Shown here: in pieces, positions 45,511 to 54,242 of the stretch
Layout: every line of letters begins with the position of its first letter
Position numbering within the stretch: position 1 is the first letter of the stretch
Assembly (NCBI RefSeq): GCF_030014955.1
Contig: NZ_JAGRPV010000001.1
Coordinates: 2,356,001 to 2,420,000, forward strand
Direction of reading: 5' to 3'
Source of the DNA: Cohnella hashimotonis
GTDB taxonomy: Bacteria > Bacillota > Bacilli > Paenibacillales > Paenibacillaceae
DNA: 64,000 nucleotides
Made by a program: the position numbers and the translations under genes
Notes under the pieces: generated by a model
What the model was told of the DNA's origin: nothing
The model's database searches: none
What the model saw: only the letters and a program-made list of their open reading frames with translations

Positions 45511-46971
45511 ATGAAGAAGATTACAAATCAAGTGATGTTGATTACCTACGCAGACAGCATGGGGGAAAATCTGAAAGCATTATACGACCTATTAGATAAC
45601 CATTTCGACGGAGTCGTAGGCGGGGTTCACATCCTTCCATTCTATCCCTCCTCGGGGGACAGGGGGTTTGCGGTGATTAACTACGATGAAGTAGATCCCG
45701 CATTCGGAAGTTGGGAAGACATCCGGAGGTTCTCGGAGAAGTATTATCTCATGGCCGACTTTATGATCAATCACGCATCGATCAGAAGCGAGGAATTCAA
45801 GAATTACATGAAAAACGGGGATACTTCGCCTTATCGCGATATGTTCATTCACTGGGATCGATTTTGGCCTAACGGCGAGCCTACCGAGAAGGATATGGAA
45901 ACGCTTTATCGCCGTAAGCTGAACGGCCCTTACAAAGAATTTATACGGGATGACGGAAAGGTCGTAAAGATTTGGAATACGTTCTTCGAGGAACAGGTGG
46001 ATATCGATCCATGGGCACCGGCTACGCAAGCGTATTATGAACGCAATTTGGGACGCATCGCCGAGTATGTGCCGCTCATTCGATTCGATGCTTTTGCGTA
46101 TGCTTCCAAGAAGCCGGGGACGAGTTGTTTCTTCGTCGAACCGGAGGTCTGGGATGTCCTGGACATCGGGATGGAGCCGATTCGAGAGCGCGGCACGGAG
46201 ATGCTGCCGGAGATTCACGAGAACTATACGATTCAGCTAAAAATGGCGGAGAAGGGGCATTGGGTATACGATTTTGCGCTGCCGATGCTCATGCTTCACG
46301 GGCTGATGACCGGACGTACGGACCGATTGATTCACTGGATGAAAATCTGTCCCCGCAAACAGTTCACCACATTGGATACCCATGATGGCATCGGCGTTGT
46401 CGACGTGGCAGGCTTATTGAACGATGACGAAATCGATCTTGTCAGGGATCGGATTAACCGGAAAACCGAAGGGTTTCAGCAATATTACAACATGCCGCCA
46501 GGTATTATAAAACAATCGGGTGCCAAGGCAAGGCAGTACCAGCTCATGAGCTCTTATTATTCTGCGCTCAATGAAGACGATGACGCATACCTGCTAGCCC
46601 GAATCGTCCAGCTGTATGCTCCCGGAATTCCTCAAGTTTACTATGTAGGGCTATTGGCCGGAGAGAATGATGTCGAATCCCTGAAACGGACCGGCGAGCC
46701 GCGGAGCGTAAACCGTCATAATTATAGCCGGGAAGAAATTGAAGAACGCTTGAAGCTTCCGATGCTGCAACGATTAATGGAGATCATGCGTTTTAGGAAC
46801 GCCTATCCGGCTTTTAACGGCGAGATCGAAATCGATGAACGGGCGGACAACGGAAAATTGATCGTCACATGGCGCGAAAACGAACATTGGACAACGCTTA
46901 ACGCTTGTTTTAACAGCAAACGATATCAAATCACCTATGCGCTGGAAGACGGAACGGAAGCCGTACTGTAA
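45511..46971 (+). CDS. GH13_18 sucrose-phosphorylase-family glycoside phosphorylase
   Basis: This 486-residue cytoplasmic enzyme is clearly of the sucrose phosphorylase subfamily: FDGVVGGVHILPFYPSSGDRG, nucleophile Asp193 in RFDAFAYA, acid/base Glu234 in LPEIHENY, stabiliser Asp292 in TLDTHDGIGV, and GIPQVYYVGLLAGENDVE. It cleaves an alpha-glucoside with phosphate to glucose-1-phosphate. Recalled against the Bifidobacterium sucrose phosphorylase, the acceptor loop there reads Leu-Asp-Leu-Tyr-Gln, while here it is Ala-Arg-Gln-Tyr-Gln (Arg341). The acceptor may therefore not be plain fructose; fructose-6-phosphate, glycerate or a related acidic acceptor are alternatives known in this subfamily. 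It is the only glycoside-cleaving gene in the operon. Confidence 0.92.
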   Translation: MKKITNQVMLITYADSMGENLKALYDLLDNHFDGVVGGVHILPFYPSSGDRGFAVINYDEVDPAFGSWEDIRRFSEKYYLMADFMINHASIRSEEFKNYMKNGDTSPYRDMFIHWDRFWPNGEPTEKDMETLYRRKLNGPYKEFIRDDGKVVKIWNTFFEEQVDIDPWAPATQAYYERNLGRIAEYVPLIRFDAFAYASKKPGTSCFFVEPEVWDVLDIGMEPIRERGTEMLPEIHENYTIQLKMAEKGHWVYDFALPMLMLHGLMTGRTDRLIHWMKICPRKQFTTLDTHDGIGVVDVAGLLNDDEIDLVRDRINRKTEGFQQYYNMPPGIIKQSGAKARQYQLMSSYYSALNEDDDAYLLARIVQLYAPGIPQVYYVGLLAGENDVESLKRTGEPRSVNRHNYSREEIEERLKLPMLQRLMEIMRFRNAYPAFNGEIEIDERADNGKLIVTWRENEHWTTLNACFNSKRYQITYALEDGTEAVL

Positions 46972-46984
46972 AGAGGAGGCAGCA

Positions 46985-47830
46985 ATGGCGATTCTGCGTT
47001 ATAACTTTCGTTCTGAAATTTTAGGCATAAATACGAATATTACCGTCTGTTATCCAGCAGGTCTCTTAACGACTGGTTTGGGCTACCGGCATCCCGTGTT
47101 CAAAGACAACAAGCTGGCTTATGAACCGGGTATGAAGTTCCAGACCGTATATGTGCTGCATGGCGGCGGAGAGGATGACACGATTCCTTACCGATATACA
47201 AGGCTGGAGCAATACGCAGAGAAAAACATGGCGATGCTGGTTTCCCCTTCCGTAAACGACAGTCTGTACATGAATACTACTTATGGATTTAAATACTTCG
47301 ATTACGTTACGCAGGAGCTTCCCGTCGTGGTGCAGTCGTTATTCGCTTCCGCCTTCGGCCGAGAGAATAATTTTGTGGTCGGAATGGCCATGGGCGGGAA
47401 CGGTGCCCTTGCTTTAGGATTGATGCGACCGGATCTTTATGAAGCTGTCGTGGATTTGTCCGGCGGGATCGGCGTGACGCTGGACCGGGAGGAATATATA
47501 CGGAGCCTGCACTGGCATTTCCCGAAGGTTCGCGAAACGTTGCTCGGTGAACGCGAGTTTGTCGAATCGGAACATGATTTGAGAGGGTTCGCGGAGAAGA
47601 ATATTTCCGATGGCGTGAAGGTTCCCAAAATTTTTATCGGCGTCGGCGCAGAGGACTTCATTCGCGACCGAGTCCATGAAGATTACGCCATCCTGAAAAA
47701 CTTGGGCTATGATGTTTATTACGAGGAAGCCGAAGGAATGAAGCATGACTTCGATATGTGGGATTTTTACTTGAATAAGGCGCTGAGCGATTGGTTGCCT
47801 CTCAAGCGAATGCCGATCTACCCCAGGTAA
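46985..47830 (+). CDS. EstA-like hydrolase-fold protein lacking the catalytic serine (copy 3)
   Basis: This 281-residue protein aligns over its length with the two active-looking EstA-like proteins upstream: VYVLHGGGEDDTIPY, a histidine at KHDFDMWDF and the conserved fold segments. The nucleophile elbow reads GMAMGG, with Ala135 (codon GCC at 47387-47389) in place of serine. Other positions, including the His region, are kept and the frame is intact, so it is probably a non-catalytic binding or regulatory relative rather than a pseudogene. GAGGAGG precedes ATG 46985. It is the last gene of the operon; its stop codon lies in the loop of the terminator. Confidence 0.88.
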   Translation: MAILRYNFRSEILGINTNITVCYPAGLLTTGLGYRHPVFKDNKLAYEPGMKFQTVYVLHGGGEDDTIPYRYTRLEQYAEKNMAMLVSPSVNDSLYMNTTYGFKYFDYVTQELPVVVQSLFASAFGRENNFVVGMAMGGNGALALGLMRPDLYEAVVDLSGGIGVTLDREEYIRSLHWHFPKVRETLLGEREFVESEHDLRGFAEKNISDGVKVPKIFIGVGAEDFIRDRVHEDYAILKNLGYDVYYEEAEGMKHDFDMWDFYLNKALSDWLPLKRMPIYPR

Positions 47831-47847
47831 TTTGCCTGGGGCTTTTC
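47821..47847 (+). terminator. Terminator of the esterase operon
   Basis: CCCCAGG (47821-47827) and CCTGGGG (47835-47841) form a perfect stem followed by CTTTTCC. The stop codon of the last gene (47828-47830) lies in the loop. Confidence 0.75.
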
Positions 47848-47948
47848 CTTTAGCGGGTGTCAACTATTCCCATTGCCTAGAACTTATGTGGAATGCAAAA
47901 TAACAATAAACGGGCAATCGATCGTTGACATCGCAGGGGGTAAAACCG

Positions 47949-49475
47949 ATGAAACTGGCAAGGAGCGTATTGCTGTTACTAATCCTGCTGCCACTTCTCA
48001 GCGTCAGCTGTACGTTCAGCAACGATAAAGCGAACAGGACCTCTAGCGAAGGGTCAGAACCAAAGGAAGAGGGCCTGCAAAGTTTAGAGCCATATGAACT
48101 TGTTATGGCATTCCCGACCTTTTCAAATCCTAAAGACATGCAGCTGGTAGAAGATGAATTAAATAAGATCACGAGAAAGAAAATCAATACGTCGGTCAAA
48201 TTTCTAACGAATACCGCAACCGCTTATGTGCAACGAATGCCCTTGCTGCTTGCGGGAAATGAAAAATTGGATATTCTGGTCAGCGGTTTCGGACAATATT
48301 ACGCGCAAGTGGGGAAGGGCCAGCTTCATCCTTTAAACAGGCTTTTAAACGATTATGGTCAAGGGGTGAAGCAAGCTGTCATCAGTCAAAGTCCTCTCTA
48401 TTTAGAAGCGACGTACGTGAACGGAGAGAGCTATGGGGTACCGAGTATCCGGGATTTGGCTACCGATTACGGCTTCATTATGCGCAAGGACTTGGCTGAG
48501 AAGTATGATATCGATGTAGCTGCCATGAAGAACTTAGACGACGTTGAAGCTGTGCTAAAAATATTGAGGGAAAAAGAGCCGAAGTTGACGTTGGCGAAAT
48601 CTTCCGATACGACCATCGGCTTATATTTCGAGAGAATTTGGGATAACTTGGGGGACAACTTGGGTGTCGTTATGTTCAACGACGAGAATTTAAAGGTTGT
48701 AAACGGTTTTGAGTCGGAGGAATACAAGGAAATCGTAACAAGGCTCCACCATTGGTATAAAGCAGGTTTTATTTCGAGGGACGCCGCTGTTTCGACGATC
48801 GGGGGTGCTGCGGAAGTGAAAGCAGGCACGGCCTACGGTTATTTGGCCCAAATGAAGCCCGGATACGAGGCGCAAGAATCAAAAGCATCGGGTTATGAAA
48901 TGGTGGCAGTTCGGCTTATGCCTCCAACAAGTTCGACCGGGAATATTACGGGTCTTGTATGGAGCATTGCCGATCAATCCGAAAATCCAGAGCGGGCCAT
49001 GATGTTCTTGAATCTCATGTATTCAGACCCGGAAGTCATAAACTTGCTAAGCTGGGGGATCGAAGGCAAGCATTACGTCAAGGTAGAAGGAAAGGATCAC
49101 GTCATTGATTTTCCGAAGGGAGTTAACGTCATAAATTCCGGTTTCCAGCTGAATATGGGGTGGATGTTTGGCAATCCGCTGCTTTCTTATGTCTGGAACG
49201 GGGAAGATCCGCTCATTTGGAAGAAACTGTCCAACTTCAACAGAAGCGCAAGGACATCTCCGGTGATGGGATTCAGCTTTAATCCCGACCCAGTGAAGGC
49301 TCAGATTTTAGCCGCAACGGACGTACTGAATCAGTACAGAATTGCTTTCGAAACCGGGGTGGTCAGCCCGAATAAACTTCCCGAGTTCAATGCCGCTTTG
49401 AAAGCATCGGGATTAAATGTCATTATCGCCGAAAAGCAAAAGCAACTCGACGAGTGGAGAGCGCGCTTCCATTAA
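47949..49475 (+). CDS. Orphan solute-binding lipoprotein next to a kinase/regulator pair
   Basis: This 508-residue lipoprotein has a strongly hydrophobic signal (SVLLLLILLPLLSVSC) with lipobox SVSC. The mature part is LplA-type (MQLVEDELNKITRKKIN, LDILVSGFGQYYAQVGKG, WGIEGKHYVKVEG, KQKQLDEWRARF at the end). AGGGGG lies just upstream of ATG 47949. No permease accompanies it, and a histidine kinase and a response regulator follow at once in the same direction. It could be the extracellular receptor of that kinase or an alternative binding protein for the island importer. Confidence 0.9.
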   Translation: MKLARSVLLLLILLPLLSVSCTFSNDKANRTSSEGSEPKEEGLQSLEPYELVMAFPTFSNPKDMQLVEDELNKITRKKINTSVKFLTNTATAYVQRMPLLLAGNEKLDILVSGFGQYYAQVGKGQLHPLNRLLNDYGQGVKQAVISQSPLYLEATYVNGESYGVPSIRDLATDYGFIMRKDLAEKYDIDVAAMKNLDDVEAVLKILREKEPKLTLAKSSDTTIGLYFERIWDNLGDNLGVVMFNDENLKVVNGFESEEYKEIVTRLHHWYKAGFISRDAAVSTIGGAAEVKAGTAYGYLAQMKPGYEAQESKASGYEMVAVRLMPPTSSTGNITGLVWSIADQSENPERAMMFLNLMYSDPEVINLLSWGIEGKHYVKVEGKDHVIDFPKGVNVINSGFQLNMGWMFGNPLLSYVWNGEDPLIWKKLSNFNRSARTSPVMGFSFNPDPVKAQILAATDVLNQYRIAFETGVVSPNKLPEFNAALKASGLNVIIAEKQKQLDEWRARFH

Positions 49476-49531
49476 TGGGTCGTTCGCTCAGGGGGATCTA
49501 TCCAGAGTTGGAGTTGGAAGGAGAACGACGC

Positions 49532-51265
49532 ATGAACGCGACCAAGAATAAACCTTTCATTAACTCCATTCGTTTCAAACTTATCGCTGGATTGCTGGTT
49601 ATCGTGCTCCCCATTATCGCGTATCTCATTTACAACAATGTGTATTCTATTAAGGTGGTAAGGAACCAGGTTGCCGAATCAAGCAGCAATACGGTGGGCT
49701 TATATATGGATATCGTCGATCAAACACTTGATTCTGTAGACGCCTACTTACTGAGGTTCATTATCGAGGAAAACGGTTTGCTGCCTTTGGAATCAGCGGT
49801 TTCAAAGGATCCCGATACGTATCAGCTAGAAAGAATTCGCGTTTTTCAGAAAATGAGCAAAGATATGTACTACTATCAAATGATCGATTTCAATTTCATC
49901 TACTCCTCGGTTAAGGATGAGTTGATTTTGGTGCAGAACCAGCAGGCTTATCGAACGGAAGCACCCGACTGGCGCGGCGTCAATTTTTCGTTGTCCGAAT
50001 TCATACATTCCCACCTCTCAAAAGCGGAGTTCGAGAAGCGATGGTTCGATATGAAGATTGGCGACGACTATTATCTCATGCGCATGATCAGGTCAGGTAA
50101 GCTGTATGTCGGAATGGGAATCAACGTGGAACATTTGCTCGGACCGATGCACTTATTAAACTTCGGGGAAAACGTTACGGCGTTGTTCACCGATGCGAGC
50201 AATGAACCGTTGCAAGATGCGCGTGCTTTTACGCAACAAGACATTGATTTTGCATTTCAAAACGATAAATATAAGCTGACCGGGGACAGCAACCGTTACC
50301 TCCTCGTCGGGAAAGCCTCTTCCAAAGGACCGTTCAACCTGGTGGCGTTGGTGCCGGATGATGTGATTCTCGAGCAGCTTCCTTACTTGCTTCGAATTAC
50401 TTACTTGATTGCCGGCGCTTTTATTGTCATTGTCGTGATTGCGCTGTTGGCATTGCGAAAAATCGTGCTACTCCCCATTTTTCGAATCCTATTCGCGATG
50501 CGCAAGGTTAAGGAAGGATCTTTAAATGCCAGGGTACCTTCTTCAAGCTCATCCAATGAGTTCGAGACGATGAACGAGACGTTCAATGACATGGTGTCCG
50601 AAATCCAACAACTCAAGATCGACATTTATGAGGAACAGCTGGCTAAACAGAAGGCGGAACTGAAGCAGCTCCAGTTGCAAATCAATCCTCACTTTTTCTT
50701 GAATTCGCTTAACATCGTTTATTATTTGGCGAAGGAGAGAAAATACTCGCTCATTCAAGAGCTGTCTTTATCGCTCATTCAATATTTCCGGTTTATGTTT
50801 CGATCGGGAACAGACTACGTTTCTTTAGGGGACGAAATTAAACATACGGAGAATTATTTGCGGATCCAAACCTTCCGTTTTCCTGAAAGCTTGACTTATA
50901 GAACGGATATTCAGGAACGAGTGCTCTCGGTTTCTTTGCCACCGCTCGTGATCCAGACTTTTGTCGAAAACTCCGTCAAGTATGCGATCGATACGGATCG
51001 GGAAACACACATTCAAATATTAGCGTGGCAATCCTCAACGGAGGAGATGTGCATACGAATTAAAGATACAGGGAACGGATTCCCGGAACATATCCTTCAA
51101 ACGCTGCAGGAAAATAGGATTCCTGCCTCCGATACAGGCGAGCAAATCGGGATATGGAACGTGAAACGAAGACTGGAATTGTTATATAACGGCGAAGCAG
51201 ACGTTCGCTTCTACAATGACGAGGGAGCAGTCGTTGAAATCGCCCTGCCCTTGAAATGCTTTTAA
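49532..51265 (+). CDS. YesM-type sensor histidine kinase
   Basis: This 577-residue membrane kinase has helix one IRFKLIAGLLVIVLPIIAYL, an extracytoplasmic sensor of about 260 residues, and helix two LIAGAFIVIVVIALLALR. HAMP, the phospho-acceptor His in QINPHFFLNSLNIVYYL and an ATPase domain (ENSVKYAIDTD, DTGNGFPEHIL) follow. GGAAGGAG lies ahead of ATG 49532; the earlier in-frame ATG overlaps the lipoprotein gene. It is cotranscribed with the lipoprotein and the response regulator and probably senses the substrate of the esterase operon. Confidence 0.93.
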   Translation: MNATKNKPFINSIRFKLIAGLLVIVLPIIAYLIYNNVYSIKVVRNQVAESSSNTVGLYMDIVDQTLDSVDAYLLRFIIEENGLLPLESAVSKDPDTYQLERIRVFQKMSKDMYYYQMIDFNFIYSSVKDELILVQNQQAYRTEAPDWRGVNFSLSEFIHSHLSKAEFEKRWFDMKIGDDYYLMRMIRSGKLYVGMGINVEHLLGPMHLLNFGENVTALFTDASNEPLQDARAFTQQDIDFAFQNDKYKLTGDSNRYLLVGKASSKGPFNLVALVPDDVILEQLPYLLRITYLIAGAFIVIVVIALLALRKIVLLPIFRILFAMRKVKEGSLNARVPSSSSSNEFETMNETFNDMVSEIQQLKIDIYEEQLAKQKAELKQLQLQINPHFFLNSLNIVYYLAKERKYSLIQELSLSLIQYFRFMFRSGTDYVSLGDEIKHTENYLRIQTFRFPESLTYRTDIQERVLSVSLPPLVIQTFVENSVKYAIDTDRETHIQILAWQSSTEEMCIRIKDTGNGFPEHILQTLQENRIPASDTGEQIGIWNVKRRLELLYNGEADVRFYNDEGAVVEIALPLKCF

Positions 51266-51297
51266 GGTCTAGAGATATGATTTGGGGAGGTTAAAGC

Positions 51298-52854
51298 ATG
51301 TTTCGGTTGTTGATCGTGGACGATGAAGTCATTATCGCGAACGGCATCAAGTCCAGCATCGATTGGAGGGCGCTCGGCTTTACGAAGGTCGAGACCGCGT
51401 TTAATATGCGTCAAGCGATAGAGGCTTTCGCCTCACACCCATTCGACGTCATGATCTGCGATATCGAGATGCCGCAGGGTACAGGCTTTGACTTATTCGC
51501 CTGGGTACGCGAAAACCACCCGAATACCGAGTGTATTTTTCTTACCTGTCACGCGGAATTCGAATTCGCCAAAAGAGCGATACAAATGGGCAGCCTGGAT
51601 TACCTCTTAAAGCCTGTTCTTGAGGAGGAGTTAAAGAGGACGATTGAAACGGCGCTCATGAAAATCCGGCGGGAACGGGACAAAACCGTAAAGCTGCTCG
51701 AACATTTTTGGCTGGAGATTCTGCATCAGGAAATCCCCGCGCGCGCTGATTTGATATTAGAGCAAGCGAAACGGCTTCAACTTGGCTATACAGAAGAGAC
51801 TTTACTCCTCACCGTTCTGATTCATCTGGAATATTGGGACAAAAAACTTGATGAGCGTGATGAACGCATCTTGCTGTATGCGCTGCGAAATGCACTAGAC
51901 GAGCTTATATTGAAATATTTCGAGGGTTCTCATTCGGTTCATTTAAACGAGGGTACTTTTATGATCATTCTTCCGGTGGAAGGCTCAGTTGAAGATCATT
52001 TCATTCAGGAAATGAAGGGCCGTTGCGAATCTTATGTAGAAGCCTGCAATGCCTATTTCTACAGCCATCTTTCCTGTTATATCGGAAAAACGGTTCCTGT
52101 AGAAAGAGTTGCATCTATGTATGATATGCTCTCCGAATTCCAAAAAAGTCAGGTGAATGCTGCAGATCGGGTATTGCTATTAAACAAGCAACCCCAGAGG
52201 GAGTGCGACGTCACTCTTCCCAATATGCGGGTTTGGTTTGAGATGCTTCGAAGGCAGGAGAAAACTAGGCTTTTAGATGAGATAAGCTCGCATCTTGACG
52301 CTTGGAAAAGCATTGATCATTTAGAAGCGAAACGACTTCAACTATTTTATCAAAGCTTTCTTCAAATGGTGCTTCAAACCCTAAAGGAAATCAGCTTGAG
52401 AGCAGAAGAAATGATGCAGGAATACCTGGAATTGAACAGGGCGATGATCGCAACGCGATCGATCAGGGACATGCAAAATTGGGCGTTCGAGGTTGTTGAA
52501 ACCGCAATATCCAGCATGAAGGCGCTGGCAGCGAACGAGACGATAGTGGAAAAGATCCAACGATATATCGAACTGCACTTAGATGAGGAACTGTCCAGGC
52601 AGCATATTGCGGACTTTGTCGGGTTCAATCCGGATTATGTCGTGAAACTCTTTAAGAAGGAAATAGGTCTGTCGATCTCTGACTATATTTTAGACAGAAG
52701 GTTGTCGCGGGCAAAGGAATTGCTGCTTAAGTCGGATATGACAATCAGTGACGTAGCTTTGTCTGTCGGATATCCGAATTTCTCCTATTTTTCAACGCTG
52801 TTTCGCAAGGAAACTTCAATGACTCCGCAGGAATTTCGTAAGCAGCAAAACTAA
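51298..52854 (+). CDS. YesN-type response regulator with AraC HTH
   Basis: This 518-residue regulator has a receiver with phosphorylation Asp in DVMICDIEMPQGTGFD and the conserved Lys in YLLKPVLEEEL, a middle region, and an AraC HTH (SRQHIADFVGFNPDYVVKLF and ISDVALSVGYPNFSYFSTLF, ending TPQEF). GGGAGG precedes the ATG. It is the effector of the kinase encoded 32 bp upstream and most likely activates the island operon from its promoter before 35124. It converges with the germination operon with only 2 bp between the stop codons. Confidence 0.94.
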   Translation: MFRLLIVDDEVIIANGIKSSIDWRALGFTKVETAFNMRQAIEAFASHPFDVMICDIEMPQGTGFDLFAWVRENHPNTECIFLTCHAEFEFAKRAIQMGSLDYLLKPVLEEELKRTIETALMKIRRERDKTVKLLEHFWLEILHQEIPARADLILEQAKRLQLGYTEETLLLTVLIHLEYWDKKLDERDERILLYALRNALDELILKYFEGSHSVHLNEGTFMIILPVEGSVEDHFIQEMKGRCESYVEACNAYFYSHLSCYIGKTVPVERVASMYDMLSEFQKSQVNAADRVLLLNKQPQRECDVTLPNMRVWFEMLRRQEKTRLLDEISSHLDAWKSIDHLEAKRLQLFYQSFLQMVLQTLKEISLRAEEMMQEYLELNRAMIATRSIRDMQNWAFEVVETAISSMKALAANETIVEKIQRYIELHLDEELSRQHIADFVGFNPDYVVKLFKKEIGLSISDYILDRRLSRAKELLLKSDMTISDVALSVGYPNFSYFSTLFRKETSMTPQEFRKQQN

Positions 52855-52856
52855 TT

Positions 52857-53948
52857 TCAATCGGGTCTCCGCAACATTGTCGCCGCGACTACAAGCAACA
52901 TCGGCACCACATAACAAAGGTTATCGAGCAGCGGCCAGACGACGTTAACCATCTCGTTGAGCGAGGATTCCTTCGTGTAGGTAGTGATGGACAATAGCAG
53001 GCATACGAATGCGACCGGCAAGGTAAACAACCGCTCATCGCGGAGGTTCAGCCATTCGACGACGGTGCGGACGAGGATAAACAGCAGAATCGAAGCTTTA
53101 AAGTAAAAGCCGACGATCAGGGAGAAGCCGATGACCGACTCGATTCGTTCGATAAATTCGCGAATGAAGATCAGCCGGGCGAGTTGGAACAATGAGTACT
53201 TGAGGTCACCGGTTAACGGGCCGAGGACCAGAAGGCTGCCGAGGATGGAAACGAGGAGAAGGACACCGTTCACGGTTAAGGCGACATAAAGATGCCTGCT
53301 TAACCTGCGGGATTCCTCTCGCCGGACATGCTGCAGGATAAAAGCGAAAACGATCAGTTCGGAATAAGGAAAGCCATAAGCGATATAGGCGGATTGCAGC
53401 AAGGGGCCGATGCCGTGGGGCAGGATCGGGAGCAGAAATCCGGGCTGAAACAAATTCGATACGAGAATAAGCACGAGGAAGATAAAAACAATCATCAGCG
53501 CGAGCAGCAAAGCCGACATGCGCGCGATGACGACGATTCCGGCTCTTGCGGTTAGGGCGATCATAAGGAACATAAGCGCGTGGACGACGCTCGTCGGCGT
53601 TTCCTTCAGCATCGTGCTTTTGAAAAACAACCCGATCTCGCTGACAATGCCGGCTACGTTCCAGAACATAACGATAATGACGGGAAGCATAACGATATTT
53701 GCAGGCAACTGGCCGAAGAGGTGCCGACAGTTGGCGAGCAACGACAAGTCCGGACGCTTGCGGTAGAGGTACAAAATGCAATACAGATAGACGGCTCCCA
53801 TGCTCCAGGCCAACACTAATGACAGCCAAGCCCCGGCGCCGGCTGAATGGGCAAGCGGAGCGGGAATAAGAACGATGGATGAGCCGGTCATGAAAAACAG
53901 AAACAAGGTGGCCATTTGAGCGGAACTGATATTCGACGGTTGACTCAT
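52857..53948 (-). CDS. GerB-type spore germination receptor permease subunit
   Basis: This 363-residue membrane protein has ten hydrophobic helices (QMATLFLFFMTGSSIVLIP, VMLPVIIVMFWNVAGIVSEI). It matches the GerAB/endospore germination permease family of the amino-acid/polyamine/organocation fold. In germinant receptors this subunit binds the germinant in the inner spore membrane. It is the last gene of the ger operon, with GAAGGAGG upstream of its ATG. Confidence 0.92.
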   Translation of the reverse strand: MSQPSNISSAQMATLFLFFMTGSSIVLIPAPLAHSAGAGAWLSLVLAWSMGAVYLYCILYLYRKRPDLSLLANCRHLFGQLPANIVMLPVIIVMFWNVAGIVSEIGLFFKSTMLKETPTSVVHALMFLMIALTARAGIVVIARMSALLLALMIVFIFLVLILVSNLFQPGFLLPILPHGIGPLLQSAYIAYGFPYSELIVFAFILQHVRREESRRLSRHLYVALTVNGVLLLVSILGSLLVLGPLTGDLKYSLFQLARLIFIREFIERIESVIGFSLIVGFYFKASILLFILVRTVVEWLNLRDERLFTLPVAFVCLLLSITTYTKESSLNEMVNVVWPLLDNLCYVVPMLLVVAATMLRRPD

Positions 53949-54003
53949 GGCTGTGTCAAATCCTCCTTCGCAATGCTGGTCTCGGGTCCATCGGAACCGA
54001 ATA

Positions 54004-54237
54004 TTAAGACATCGAATGAACCAGTTTTCCGGCCGGGCCTTTGAGCAAATCGAACAAAGTGTCCAGATTGGGCCACGTCAACCTTTGAGTCACGTAAACG
54101 ACGCCTAAATATACAGCCACGGCCAGCAATGAGCCGTATGCAGCGATCTCGCGGCGTCTGGCACGGCGCAGCTGCGCGAGATCGGCGGATACGACGGCGA
54201 TGGCGAGCACTGCGAAGTACGCGAATTTATCCAACAT
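54004..54237 (-). CDS. Small two-helix membrane protein of the ger operon
   Basis: This 77-residue protein has a hydrophobic helix at the start (FAYFAVLAIAVVSADLAQL), a basic loop RRARRRE and a second helix (YGSLLAVAVYLGVVYVT). It starts six bases after the GerC stop and precedes the GerB gene. Small membrane proteins of this size, sometimes called GerD- or GerQ-like fourth subunits, occur in several ger operons, but I do not recognise a defined family here. It may modulate receptor assembly. Confidence 0.75.
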   Translation of the reverse strand: MLDKFAYFAVLAIAVVSADLAQLRRARRREIAAYGSLLAVAVYLGVVYVTQRLTWPNLDTLFDLLKGPAGKLVHSMS

Positions 54238-54242
54238 TTTTT

